A DNA stretch of 44,887 bases from Rhodocyclales bacterium (GCA_026399415.1 JAPLQZ010000289.1:1-44887), one strand, 5' to 3'. Shown: positions 9,788-17,420, counted from the stretch's first letter. The notes: a model not told the origin generated them from the sequence alone. Numbers and translations are program-made.

Positions 9788-10051
9788 CTACCTCCCACCA
9801 TCTCCCACCAGCGAGAACGGCGCCCAGAACATCGGGTGAGCGTAGGTATAGCCTTTGGTGTCGAGCTGGTCTGTCGGTGCCGCCTTGTCCATGAGATCAA
9901 TCATCGTCACCCGTAGTGCCTCGGCACGAGTCACCGTCGGGTGGCTGGCCTGATGCTCGAACAGCTTCGTCGTCAGCAGCATCGCGGAGACCGTCTCCAC
10001 CGGCCAGTTCGACACCAGCAGAGTGCGCGCTCCGGCGAAAAAGAAACGTAG
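9788..10051 (-). pseudogene. C-terminal remnant of a CHAT-domain protein
   Basis: Translation on the minus strand gives RFFFAGARTLLVSNWPVETV…LLTTKLFEHQASHP…TRAEALRVTMIDLMD…YAHPMFWAPFSLVGDGG and then a stop. This is the end of a CHAT (caspase-HetF-associated-with-TPR) protease domain. CHAT proteins are usually hundreds of residues and often take part in defence or cell-death pathways. Only about 85 residues remain. The upstream part is absent: the match stops exactly where a copy of the 22-bp dispersed element (10053–10074) begins, and another copy lies just beyond the stop codon. The catalytic His-Cys dyad is not in the fragment, so it is non-functional. Confidence 0.7.
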
Positions 10052-10052
10052 A

Positions 10053-10074
10053 AGTCGGCGCTGGTGACACGGCG
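10053..10074 (+). repeat. dispersed 22-bp element, copy 2
   Basis: Same orientation as copy 1, 294 bases away. It abuts the broken edge of the CHAT remnant and ends 15 bases from the stop of the PIN-domain gene. AGTCGGCGCTGGTGACACGG then CG. Confidence 0.75.
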
Positions 10075-10088
10075 CTGCTCAGGCGCGC

Positions 10089-10613
10089 CTACGCACTTGG
10101 ATCATTCCATTCCCGCTGCACTTGCCGGATGACATCGTCGAGCAAACTGGGTCGAATGTGCAGAGTGCTGCGCGTTGCTATCGAGTTCAATAACGCGAGC
10201 ACTTCCGTTGGCGACCGCAGCCCTCGTCGCACGGATCGGATCAACAGACCCAAAGTGCCGTGGGTGACCAGGTTCAGTGACGTCGCCGCAAGCCTTGCGG
10301 CCGTATCGTCGGCGAGCAGCGTTCCAATCGAGTGTTCAAGGCACAGGGCCAACGCGGCACGTTCGCCGCGATGGAGGCTGTAGAGCGCGGCGATGGCATT
10401 CATCCGGGCAGAGATTGGCGAAGCCTCGTGGCGCACGAGGCGAATTCCACTGTGCCGCAACGCCTGGGGCCGGTGCAGGGCGACCTCGGACCAAACGTCT
10501 TCCGGAACCCAAACTTCCGGAAAATCAGCGAGCACATCGAGCGCGTCGAGTTCATCCAGATGAATCAGCGGCCCCGCATCGGCAACGACTACTGGCGCAT
10601 CAGTCCTCACCAT
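10089..10613 (-). CDS. PIN-domain ribonuclease, putative toxin
   Basis: The protein has 174 residues. The PIN-fold acidic residues can be placed at VVADAGPLIHL (first Asp, near residue 12), in HRGERAALALC (Glu, about 100) and in GTLLADDTAARLAA (Asp pair, about 115). PIN proteins of this length with the VADAGPLI start are usually toxins of type II systems (DUF3368-like) that cut tRNA or mRNA. The gene overlaps by 14 bases the preceding small gene on the same strand, which encodes a likely antitoxin, so the two are translationally coupled. It looks complete. Target and activity are unknown. Confidence 0.75.
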   Translation of the reverse strand: MVRTDAPVVVADAGPLIHLDELDALDVLADFPEVWVPEDVWSEVALHRPQALRHSGIRLVRHEASPISARMNAIAALYSLHRGERAALALCLEHSIGTLLADDTAARLAATSLNLVTHGTLGLLIRSVRRGLRSPTEVLALLNSIATRSTLHIRPSLLDDVIRQVQREWNDPSA

Positions 10614-10797
10614 GCAATGCCCAGGCTACATCGTCGCGAACAAAGCGCTCGGCCAGCACGTCCTGATGCGATTCCAGATAGCGCCGCAGCGATTCATTGA
10701 CCACTTCCTGCACATTGCTCGCCCAACCCTGACTGACCAACGCATTGGCTTGCTGCAACAGGCCATCGGGAATTTCGGCTTGAATCAGGTTGGACAC
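10600..10797 (-). CDS. ribbon-helix-helix-type antitoxin
   Basis: The GTG at 10797 is the likely start: AAGGAG lies 7–8 bases upstream (GAAGGAGTATCGCC-GTG). Longer readings start in sequence without protein character. The 65-residue product SNLIQAEIPDGLLQQANALV…NVQEVVNESLRRYLESH resembles small RHH/CopG- or UPF0175-like antitoxins: a short strand, two helices and an acidic, flexible tail (RFVRDDVAWALHGED) that would contact the toxin. Its end overlaps the PIN gene by 14 bases. Such antitoxins usually repress their own promoter; no clear palindrome was seen upstream. Confidence 0.7.
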   Translation of the reverse strand: MSNLIQAEIPDGLLQQANALVSQGWASNVQEVVNESLRRYLESHQDVLAERFVRDDVAWALHGED

Positions 10798-10894
10798 GGC
10801 GATACTCCTTCGAATAGAAACACTACCGGCGCGAATCGGCGCCAGATCGTCAAATATTAGCACCGGACGCAATTCACACTACCGCCGGACTCGC

Positions 10895-11185
10895 TCATAC
10901 CGGCATGGCTTCCCGGATCACCTGCTCGCGAAATCGCTTGGGCAGGTCACCCGGCGTCAGTACGTCGACGGGAATACCGAGCACGGTTTCCAATTCGACC
11001 TGCATGGCGCCAAGATCAAACAGCGTTGTTCCCGGCAAGGGATCCACGAGCAAATCGAGATCACTGCCATCAGCGTCACAATGATGAATGACCGACCCGA
11101 ACACCCTCGCGTTGCACACTGGGTAGCGTGCAACGGCCTGTCTAATGACTTCCCGATTGTTCTGCAGGGCGATGGATGGCTTCAT
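10895..11185 (-). CDS. MNT-type minimal nucleotidyltransferase (MntA/MenA-like)
   Basis: The 96-residue protein has the nucleotidyltransferase motif ARVFGSVIHHCDADGSDLDLLVD (residues 26–48), i.e. GS-x10-SD-x-D, followed by DLGAMQVELETVLGIPVDVLTPGDLP. Members of this family (MntA) often AMPylate and silence a neighbouring HEPN ribonuclease (HepT). No HEPN/DUF86 gene was seen next to it: a PIN/RHH pair follows instead, 97 bases downstream. The start at 11185 was chosen because it gives the family N-terminus; earlier codons in the frame run through the antisense of trxC. It could be an orphan antitoxin or use a distant partner. Confidence 0.8.
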   Translation of the reverse strand: MKPSIALQNNREVIRQAVARYPVCNARVFGSVIHHCDADGSDLDLLVDPLPGTTLFDLGAMQVELETVLGIPVDVLTPGDLPKRFREQVIREAMPV

Positions 11186-11267
11186 GACAACATTGTAGGG
11201 CAGGTCGTTCTTCAGGAACAAGAATAGCTTGCGGGCCGCAAGTGCCGCTTGAATTTGCCTGCGGCAT

Positions 11268-11295
11268 CCATATATCAGTAACACCTGATATATGG
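11268..11295. promoter_or_regulatory. 11-bp perfect inverted repeat over the trxC ribosome-binding site
   Basis: The arms CCATATATCAG (11268–11278) and CTGATATATGG (11285–11295) flank TAACAC. The right arm ends inside the GGAG Shine–Dalgarno sequence (11294–11297) of trxC. It could be an operator for an unknown regulator or an RNA hairpin that limits ribosome access. No U-run follows, so it is not a terminator in the plus direction. Confidence 0.55.
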
Positions 11296-11303
11296 AGCGC
11301 GCC

Positions 11304-11738
11304 ATGTCCGAACCGTTGATCGTCGTTTGCCCCCACTGCCACGCCGCCAATCGCGTGCCTGCCGAACGCCTTGCCGATGGCGCCACTTGCGGCAAGTGCA
11401 AGGCTCGCCTGTTCGCCGGCGAGCCGGTGGAACTCACCGCGGCGACCTTCGATACCCACGCCGGACGGTCCGGTATTCCCCTGCTGGTAGATTTCTGGGC
11501 CCCTTGGTGCGGGCCCTGTCGCAGCATGGCGCCAGCGTTTGCCCAGGCGGCGAAACAACTCGAGCCGGAGTTCCGCTTGGCGAAAGTGAATACCGAGGAA
11601 GAACAGCAACTGGCGGCGCGCTTCGGCATTCGCTCGATCCCGACCCTGGCCCTGTTCAGGAATGGCCACGAAGTCGCGCGTCAGGCCGGTGCGATGGATG
11701 CCGCCAGCCTGATGCGCTGGGTTCGCAGTCAAAAGTAA
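11304..11738 (+). CDS. trxC: thioredoxin 2
   Basis: This 144-residue protein has an N-terminal zinc finger (CPHC, C9/C12, and CGKC, C29/C32), which separates TrxC from TrxA, and a thioredoxin domain with active site WAPWCGPC (C69, C72) and cis-Pro in SIPTLALF. It reduces protein disulfides in the cytosol, uses thioredoxin reductase, and is often linked to oxidative stress. The ATG at 11304, preceded by GGAG 6 bases upstream, was preferred to an in-frame ATG at 11292 that lies inside the inverted repeat. The gene is single and converges with the ferredoxin reductase gene. Confidence 0.94.
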   Translation: MSEPLIVVCPHCHAANRVPAERLADGATCGKCKARLFAGEPVELTAATFDTHAGRSGIPLLVDFWAPWCGPCRSMAPAFAQAAKQLEPEFRLAKVNTEEEQQLAARFGIRSIPTLALFRNGHEVARQAGAMDAASLMRWVRSQK

Positions 11739-11767
11739 GTTTTCCTCTACTGAGCGGGATTTCGCGG

Positions 11768-12586
11768 CTACCAGTATTTTTCGAAGGCCATCTGGCCGGG
11801 CACGCCGCGGCGATTGGTGGCGAAGCCGCGCGCGGCCAGCCACTGACGTAACTCACGCGTCATTTCTGGGTTGCCGCAGACCAACACGCGGGAAATGGCG
11901 GAGCTGAGAGGGGTTGCTGCTTCCTGCTCCAGCCGGCCATCGGCGAGCAGCAGCGGAATGCGTTCCGCCAGCACGGCCGCGCCCGGTTCGCGGGTGACCA
12001 CCGGCAGATAGGTGAGCGTGGCTTTCGCCTCGGCGAACAATTCGCCTTTCGGCATGTCGGCAATTTCGTCGCGCCAGGCCAGTTCGGTCGACTGGCGCAC
12101 GCTGTGCGCGACGATCAGGCGCTGGTAGTTTTTCCACACCGCGGGATCGCGCAGTATCGACAGAAACGGCCCGAGCCCGGTGCCGCTGGCCAGCAGCCAG
12201 AGGTCCTTGCCGGGGGCCAGTTGATCGACGGTGAGAAAGCCGTAGCTGGCCTTGTCGATGCGAATCGGGTCGCCGGCGCGCAGTCGCCTGAGCGGTTCGG
12301 AGAAAGCGCCGCCGGGCACCAGCACGGCGATGAACTCGAGGAAGTCATCATAGGCCGCCGAGGCCATCGAGTAGGGGCGCCAGACAAGGTCATCGTCGGC
12401 GCCGAGCCCGAGCCGCGTGTAGTGCCCCGGCGTGAAGCGGAAGCCGCGATACCGAGTGGTGCGGAAGGACAGCAGGGTCGGTGTCCAACAGCGTATCGAC
12501 AGCACGCGCTCCGTCGTCCATTTCTCTTTCGGATCGGCGGCGGGCTTGCCAAACATGGCCAGGCCGGGTTCTTCGATGGCACCCAT
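11768..12586 (-). CDS. fpr: ferredoxin/flavodoxin–NADP+ reductase
   Basis: The protein has about 272 residues. The FAD-binding domain shows FTPGHYTRLGLG…VWRPYSMAS (RxYS motif). The NADP-binding domain has LLASGTGLGPFLSILRD and VLVCGNPEMTRELRQWL. The C-terminus ends GQMAFEKYW, like subclass I bacterial FPRs that terminate in an aromatic stacking on FAD. Two adjacent ATGs (12589, 12586) follow AGGAG; the second has the better spacing. The stop of the NnrS-like gene overlaps these ATGs, so the genes are coupled. As the last gene of an nsrR-divergent operon it may supply electrons for nitrosative-stress functions or Fe-S cluster repair, an inference from context. Confidence 0.92.
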   Translation of the reverse strand: MGAIEEPGLAMFGKPAADPKEKWTTERVLSIRCWTPTLLSFRTTRYRGFRFTPGHYTRLGLGADDDLVWRPYSMASAAYDDFLEFIAVLVPGGAFSEPLRRLRAGDPIRIDKASYGFLTVDQLAPGKDLWLLASGTGLGPFLSILRDPAVWKNYQRLIVAHSVRQSTELAWRDEIADMPKGELFAEAKATLTYLPVVTREPGAAVLAERIPLLLADGRLEQEAATPLSSAISRVLVCGNPEMTRELRQWLAARGFATNRRGVPGQMAFEKYW

Positions 12587-13683
12587 CATGCAGCTCCTTG
12601 AGTTGCGGTTTCGCGGTTGCCGCGCACGACGCTGGCCAGCATCGTGGCGATGAACAGCAGCAGCGCGATGGCATTGAGCAGGCCGCCTTCGCTGCGCAGC
12701 GGAAAGTTGTCGCCGAGGCCGCCGAGAATGCGCAGCGCCAGCGAGGCGTGCAGCACCAGCAGCGGCAGGTAGAAGAACGGGTGATACGGAATCTTCACCC
12801 GCACCACGGCCGGAAAGATGATCGGCGCGTGGCCGAATATCATCGAGAACACGAAGCCGAGGCCGACCGCATGCAGCGTCGCATCGCGCCACGGGTGGCC
12901 GGGCAGGAAGCCGCCGGCCACGCCGAGCAGGCCGGCCAGCACCAGCCAGGCATAGCCCGAGAGCAGGCACAGGGCGATGAAGCGGACCAGCCCCTGCTGT
13001 TGCGCATTGCGTCGTGCGATGTCGTAGCGCAGCAGCCAGACGGCCAGCGCTAGCAGTCCGGCGGCGAACAGCCGGAGGCCGGCATCTTCCTGCCAGAAGC
13101 TGAGGGCGGCGCCGGCGAGGATGCCGCCGACGATGGCGAAGAACAGCCGTTGCGCCGCGGCCGGAGTGGGCAGGAAGCGTGTCAGTTCGAGCCGTTCACC
13201 GGCGATGGTCAGCACCAGAAAGGCCAGCCACCAGGGCACGGCCACGGTCAGCGCGCCGCCGGCCAGCCAGGCCAGGTTGCCGATCAGCCAGCACGTGGCG
13301 GCCGCAGCAAGGATTACGGTGAATGGCGCCACCAGCCGGCGCAAGACCTGAACACTGGCGGCGACCAGTATCGCCGCCGCGACGACGGTCAGGACTTGCG
13401 TCACGATCAGGGGCGCACCGGCGAGCAATGCGATGCCGCCGATACCGGCCGCAGCGGGCCCCAGGTAGGCCCAGCCGCTACCGATGGCGACGGCCCGTTC
13501 GAGGCTGATGACGGTGCCGAGAAAGGCGGAAATCATCAGTGCTCCGTGCCAGCCGGCTGACGCAGCGGCAACGGACGGCACGGCCCAGTCCAGACGTGCC
13601 AGGCCGGCCAGTACGCCGCCGAGCAGCGACAGCATCCCGAGCACCAGCAGCGGCACGCGGGCAGCGGGCGGCAGATCGCTCAT
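12586..13683 (-). CDS. polytopic membrane protein, NnrS-like
   Basis: This 365-residue protein is almost wholly hydrophobic, with roughly ten to twelve membrane segments. Conserved-looking histidines lie in WHGALMISAFLGTVISLERA, in HPWRDATLHAVGLGFVFSMIFGHAPIIFPAVV and in PYHPFFYLPLLVLH. This pattern resembles NnrS, a heme/copper membrane protein of denitrifiers that helps in NO stress. The match is by pattern and by operon context with nsrR, not by a diagnostic motif. Its ATG follows the stop of the SufT-like gene with no gap, and its stop overlaps the start of fpr. Confidence 0.65.
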   Translation of the reverse strand: MSDLPPAARVPLLVLGMLSLLGGVLAGLARLDWAVPSVAAASAGWHGALMISAFLGTVISLERAVAIGSGWAYLGPAAAGIGGIALLAGAPLIVTQVLTVVAAAILVAASVQVLRRLVAPFTVILAAAATCWLIGNLAWLAGGALTVAVPWWLAFLVLTIAGERLELTRFLPTPAAAQRLFFAIVGGILAGAALSFWQEDAGLRLFAAGLLALAVWLLRYDIARRNAQQQGLVRFIALCLLSGYAWLVLAGLLGVAGGFLPGHPWRDATLHAVGLGFVFSMIFGHAPIIFPAVVRVKIPYHPFFYLPLLVLHASLALRILGGLGDNFPLRSEGGLLNAIALLLFIATMLASVVRGNRETATQGAA

Positions 13684-14037
13684 CTAGTCGGGCGCCCAGC
13701 CGAAATGCTGTTTGCTTGCCTCATCCATCATCGAGGAATTCCACGGCGGCTCCCAGACCAGGCGGATGTCGGGTTCGATCGCATCCGGCAGGGCCTGCTT
13801 CAGCGCGGCCCGGACATCGCCGACGATCATCTCTCCCATCGGGCAGGCCGGCGAGGTCATGGTCATCTCGATCAGCAGTCGGTCGGGGGCGACCTCGATG
13901 CGGTAGACCAGGCCGAGCGCGACGATGTTCATGCCGACCTCGGGGTCGACGACCTGGCGCAGGATGTCGCGCACCTGCTGCTCGCCGAGGCAAGTTTGGC
14001 CGGGTGCTTCGGGTGATGCGGCGGCTTCAGTCGTCAT
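13684..14037 (-). CDS. MIP18/SufT-like (DUF59) metal-sulfur cluster assembly factor
   Basis: This 117-residue protein contains the DUF59 core VRDILRQVVDPEVGMNIVALGLVYRIE followed by TMTSPACPMGEMIVGDVRAAL. The cysteine in SPACPMGE is the usual conserved Cys of the family. SufT/PaaD/MIP18 proteins help mature Fe-S proteins. The C-terminal part (VWEPPWNSSMMDEASKQHFGW) also matches the PaaD/YitW-type end. It is the first gene of the minus-strand operon DUF59–NnrS-like–fpr, divergent from nsrR. Joint control by NsrR, itself an Fe-S NO sensor, would make sense, with the products repairing damage after NO exposure. Confidence 0.88.
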   Translation of the reverse strand: MTTEAAASPEAPGQTCLGEQQVRDILRQVVDPEVGMNIVALGLVYRIEVAPDRLLIEMTMTSPACPMGEMIVGDVRAALKQALPDAIEPDIRLVWEPPWNSSMMDEASKQHFGWAPD

Positions 14038-14047
14038 GGCTGGTTGA

Positions 14048-14117
14048 AAGCAGTAAAATTAATACAGCTTTATGCTAGCACTGCTGTATTATTAAAGCAA
14101 TATCAATTTTACTGCTT
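14048..14117. promoter_or_regulatory. two overlapping palindromes in the nsrR divergent promoter
   Basis: A 13-bp perfect inverted repeat (AAGCAGTAAAATT at 14048–14060; AATTTTACTGCTT at 14105–14117) encloses a 9-bp perfect one (TAATACAGC at 14060–14068; GCTGTATTA at 14083–14091). The centres differ by 7 bases, so they are separate dyads. The region is AT-rich in a GC-rich genome and lies between divergent genes. This fits NsrR operators controlling both directions. The exact betaproteobacterial NsrR consensus was not checked. Confidence 0.65.
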
Positions 14118-14137
14118 ATAGGCGTAAACTGCCCGAC

Positions 14138-14572
14138 ATGAAACTTACCATTTTCTCCGACTACACCCTGCGCGTGCTGATGTTCCTTGCGCTCAACCGC
14201 GACCGGCTCGCCACCATTCCCGAGATCGCTGCCGCCTACGGCATCTCGGAGAATCACCTGATGAAGGTGGTGCATCAACTGGCGCGCTCGGGGGTCATCG
14301 AATCGGTGCGCGGCAAGGGTGGCGGCATCCGTCTGGCGGGCGAGCCCGAATCGATCCGGCTGGGACAGATCGTCCGCGTCAGCGAAGGCAACGCGCCGAT
14401 TGTCGAATGCCTGTCCGGGGATGCCGGCGCCTGCCGCATCGCGCCCGCCTGCCGCCTGTCGGCGGTCCTGGTGCGCGCTTTCGATGCCCTCTACGCGACG
14501 CTGGACGACTACACGCTGGCCGACCTGGTGCGCGCGCCGCGCGGCTTGAAGGCGCTGCTGCTGCGCAGCTAG
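14138..14572 (+). CDS. nsrR: NsrR, Rrf2-family nitric-oxide-sensing repressor
   Basis: The protein has 144 residues. The Rrf2 winged-helix start MKLTIFSDYTLRVLMFLAL and the recognition segment ISENHLMKVVHQLARSGVIESVRGKGGG are typical. Three cysteines (C91, C99, C105, in ECLSGDAGACRIAPAC) provide the [Fe-S] cluster ligands as in NsrR rather than IscR. NO destroys the cluster and relieves repression. The gene is divergent from the DUF59–NnrS-like–fpr operon, with strong palindromes in between, so self-regulation and regulation of that operon are likely. Confidence 0.92.
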   Translation: MKLTIFSDYTLRVLMFLALNRDRLATIPEIAAAYGISENHLMKVVHQLARSGVIESVRGKGGGIRLAGEPESIRLGQIVRVSEGNAPIVECLSGDAGACRIAPACRLSAVLVRAFDALYATLDDYTLADLVRAPRGLKALLLRS

Positions 14573-14837
14573 CACGCGACGGCGCCATGTGCGCCGAAGT
14601 CCGAGCTTGTCGCTACTTGCTGAGCAGCGAACCCAGGATATCCACCAGCTCCGCCCAGTCGCCGTCCTTGCCGATCTCTTCCTGCAGAAACTGTGCCTGG
14701 CTCACGGTCCAGAATGGAGCTTCTGCTACGGGCACCGCGTTATGCAGCGGTCGATTCCCTGCTTGCTCAACGCCATTCGCGTCTTCGAAGACCAGGTGCC
14801 AATCGCGATCAGTCGTGCCGGCGCGCGTGCTGAATAT
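14573..14837. other. gap with no confident gene
   Basis: No complete gene was recognised between nsrR and the flavoprotein gene. On the minus strand the frame that follows the flavoprotein stop codon stays open to a stop at about 14615 and reads plausibly (DWHLVFEDANG…EAPFWTVSQAQFLQEEIGKD, then DWAELVDILGSLLSK), but it has no ATG or convincing GTG start. It may be a decayed small gene. Confidence 0.4.
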
Positions 14838-16319
14838 TCAGGCGCCCGGCCCGCAATCCATGCAACGCTCGATCGCTTCGGACCCGGTGTGAAGCTTGTG
14901 GTTCAGATCGCGAAGTGCGGTGCGCAGCCCTTCTTCGATGACCGGATGATAGAAGGGCATTTCCAGCATGCCGGCAATCGTCATGCGCTTTTGCTCCGCC
15001 CACGCCAGCAGGTGCCCGATATGCTCGGCGGCCGGGCCGAACATTTCCGCCCCGAGGAACAAGTCGCTGCCTTGCTCGGCATAGACCTTCAGGATCCCCT
15101 GGTTGCGCAACATGACGCGGCTGCGCCCCTGATCCTCGAAGGACACCTGCCCGGTGGCGAAGCGACCCTGGAAGTGCTGGTTCAGCTGGTCCAGATTGAA
15201 TCCGACCGACGCCACCTGGGGGTCGGTGAACACCACTGCCAGGGGTGTGCGGCGCAGGCCGGGTCGTACATCGGGATAACGTCCGGCATTTTCGCCCGCG
15301 ATGCGACCCTGATCGGCCGCTTCGTGGAGCAGGGGAATGTCGTTGCTGGCGTCGCCGGCAATGAATATCGAGCTGTTGCCGCACTGCAAGGTGTCACGGT
15401 CAAACAGCGGCACGCCGCGTTCGTTCAGCCTGAGTCCGGTGTTCTTCAACCCCAGCGCGGCGACGTCCGGAGCGCGGCCGGTGGCCGCCAGCGCGTAGTC
15501 GAACTGCTCGGTTTGCCAGGTGCCGTCCCGATGCAGATATCGGACCTCGACCCCGGTAGCGGTCTCGCTGACCGATTTCACCTGAGCCGACGCATCCAGA
15601 TAGAACTCTTCGTTGAAGATCCGGTTGGCGTAGTCGCGAATCGCCGGGTCACGAATGCCAGCAATGTCGCCGCCGACGCCGAACATCTTGACCTTCACTC
15701 CCAGGCGACTCATCGCCTGCCCCAGTTCCATCCCGAGCACGCCCGGACCGAATACCACCAGGCTCTTCGGCAAAGTGGGCAAGTCGAATATGGTTTCATT
15801 GGTCAGCAAGTGCGCTTTCAATCCCTTTAGCGGAGGCGGCAGGACCGGAATGCTGCCGGTGGCGATCACGATGCGCCTGGCGTGAATCGCCTGGCCCTGC
15901 TCCGTCACCAGGGTATTGGCATCCTGAAAACTGACTTTTGCCGTCAAACGGTTGCCTTGCGGAATGGATTCAACCGATTCCAGCACGAATCCGACAAAGC
16001 GGTCCCGTTCGTGTTGCACCCGGGCCATCACCGCCGCACCGTCTATCGTCAGGTTCTTTACATGCACTCCGAATCGATCGGCATGGCGCGTCTGATGAGC
16101 GACTTCCGCGGCGGCAATCAGCAGTTTGCTGGGCATGCAACCGATGCGGGCGCAGGTCGTACCGTAGGCGCCCCCCTCGATCAGCAACACGGAATCGGTA
16201 TGGGCCCGGGCGGTCCGGTAGGCACCCATGCCGGCCGTGCCCGCGCCAATAATCGCGACATCGACATGAATCGGAAAAGTGACTTGGGGGACTTGTTGGC
16301 CGTCGCGTGACTTGAGCAT
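14838..16319 (-). CDS. dihydrolipoamide-dehydrogenase-like flavoprotein disulfide reductase
   Basis: This 493-residue class I pyridine-nucleotide disulfide oxidoreductase has FAD-binding VAIIGAGTAGMGAY (about 21–34), a redox-active disulfide in GGAYGTTCARIGCMPSK (C56, C61), NAD(P)-binding VVFGPGVLGMELGQ, a second FAD segment SIFIAGDASNDIPLLHEA, and a C-terminal dimer domain with the proton-relay region FYHPVIEEGLR. The variant HPVIEE instead of HAHPTLSE, and the absence of any 2-oxoacid dehydrogenase genes nearby, suggest it is one of the stand-alone homologues of lipoamide dehydrogenase rather than the E3 subunit. The substrate is unknown. Confidence 0.85.
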   Translation of the reverse strand: MLKSRDGQQVPQVTFPIHVDVAIIGAGTAGMGAYRTARAHTDSVLLIEGGAYGTTCARIGCMPSKLLIAAAEVAHQTRHADRFGVHVKNLTIDGAAVMARVQHERDRFVGFVLESVESIPQGNRLTAKVSFQDANTLVTEQGQAIHARRIVIATGSIPVLPPPLKGLKAHLLTNETIFDLPTLPKSLVVFGPGVLGMELGQAMSRLGVKVKMFGVGGDIAGIRDPAIRDYANRIFNEEFYLDASAQVKSVSETATGVEVRYLHRDGTWQTEQFDYALAATGRAPDVAALGLKNTGLRLNERGVPLFDRDTLQCGNSSIFIAGDASNDIPLLHEAADQGRIAGENAGRYPDVRPGLRRTPLAVVFTDPQVASVGFNLDQLNQHFQGRFATGQVSFEDQGRSRVMLRNQGILKVYAEQGSDLFLGAEMFGPAAEHIGHLLAWAEQKRMTIAGMLEMPFYHPVIEEGLRTALRDLNHKLHTGSEAIERCMDCGPGA

Positions 16320-16484
16320 CGTTTCACCCTCTCGGGTTCGTGTTGTGTTTCGATGTCTGCACAGTACGTACCCACCGCTGGTTTATCAGTTCGCTGGCGA
16401 ACATACCGGCCAGGCGACTCCACGTAATGTTCAGGCTGAGCCGCTGCCATCCTGGATCGGCGGCTCGTTGCCGAAAGGAAGACC

Positions 16485-16670
16485 ATGAGCCTCAAATTCG
16501 TCACCTTCACCATGCACGACGGCAAGACGTCGATCAAGATCAATCCCCTTCGCGTGAATTACCTGCTATCGCCGGAAAGTGGATACACAAAGATCCATTT
16601 CGGACTCGATCAGACCGTAGACGTAATCGGCGAACAGAAAGCCGTTGAAGCCGTTCTAAGTGGTCTTTAG
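16485..16670 (+). CDS. small hypothetical protein, 61 residues
   Basis: The ATG is preceded by a good Shine–Dalgarno (AGGAAG, 7 bases upstream). The product MSLKFVTFTMHDGKTSIKIN…LLSPESGYTKIHFGLDQTVDVIGEQKAVEAVL looks like a compact all-beta protein with alternating hydrophobic residues. I do not recognise a named family. Its stop slightly overlaps the earliest possible start of the DUF1003 frame but lies 65 bases before the chosen start. Confidence 0.6.
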   Translation: MSLKFVTFTMHDGKTSIKINPLRVNYLLSPESGYTKIHFGLDQTVDVIGEQKAVEAVLSGL

Positions 16671-16734
16671 CCAACCCGAACGATCCGCCGCGGTTGGCAA
16701 CAGAGAATTCGATGCGTCCGGAAGTGGTGACCGA

Positions 16735-17343
16735 ATGAAAACCGCACCTGCCGCTGCCGCGGGGTTGCCACCGAGTCCCGGCGCCGAATCGGATCGCGAC
16801 CAGATCAGCCAGAATATCGAGGCGGTCCTGGATTTCTACGCGCGTGAAGAGAAGAAAATAAGCGTCTCGCAACGTTGCATGGAGCGCATCAGCCGTTTTG
16901 TCGGGCAGCCGGTATTTATTGGCATCATTCTGTTCTTCGTTACGCTCTGGATAGTCGCCAATATCGCGTTGCGGGAGTTTGGCCGGGCCGAGTTCGATCC
17001 GGCTCCGTATTTCTGGCTGCAGGGGATTGTCGGACTGAGCGCCTTGCTGACCACGACCGTGGTGCTGGGCAAGCAGAACCGGCTGGCCAAGCTTGAGGAA
17101 CAGCGGGCGCATCTGGATCTGAAGGTGAATCTCCTGACCGAGCAGAAGGCCGCCAAGCTCATCGACCTGATGGAAGAATTACGGCGCGATTTGCCCAATG
17201 TCAGAGACCGGCATGATTCAGAGGCGGTGGCACTTCAGCAGTCGATGAATCCGGATCTGGTGCTGGCTGCGCTGGATGAGCGCAGTGAGCCGGATGAACG
17301 ACTGGAGCCCGCGGAAGAAATCGCCGAGGACGCCGGCGGCTGA
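16735..17343 (+). CDS. DUF1003 membrane protein
   Basis: The protein has about 202 residues. A hydrophilic N-terminus is followed by SRFVGQPVFIGIILFFVTLWIVANI (first membrane segment), FDPAPYFWLQGIVGLSALLTTTVVL (second) and then KQNRLAKLEEQRAHLDLKVNLLTEQKAAKLIDLMEELRRD, a coiled-coil tail. This order defines DUF1003. The function is unknown; some members were proposed to affect cation or acid stress. The frame is open from 16660, but the ATG at 16735 was chosen because upstream residues are not conserved-looking. The acidic C-terminus (ERSEPDERLEPAEEIAED) is probably disordered. Confidence 0.85.
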   Translation: MKTAPAAAAGLPPSPGAESDRDQISQNIEAVLDFYAREEKKISVSQRCMERISRFVGQPVFIGIILFFVTLWIVANIALREFGRAEFDPAPYFWLQGIVGLSALLTTTVVLGKQNRLAKLEEQRAHLDLKVNLLTEQKAAKLIDLMEELRRDLPNVRDRHDSEAVALQQSMNPDLVLAALDERSEPDERLEPAEEIAEDAGG

Positions 17344-17420
17344 TTGGATCCAGACGACGCCGAAAGCATGCGAAGTCTCGCGTGCTATGCTTTTTGGCGA
17401 ACAGGCTACCAGGATGATTC

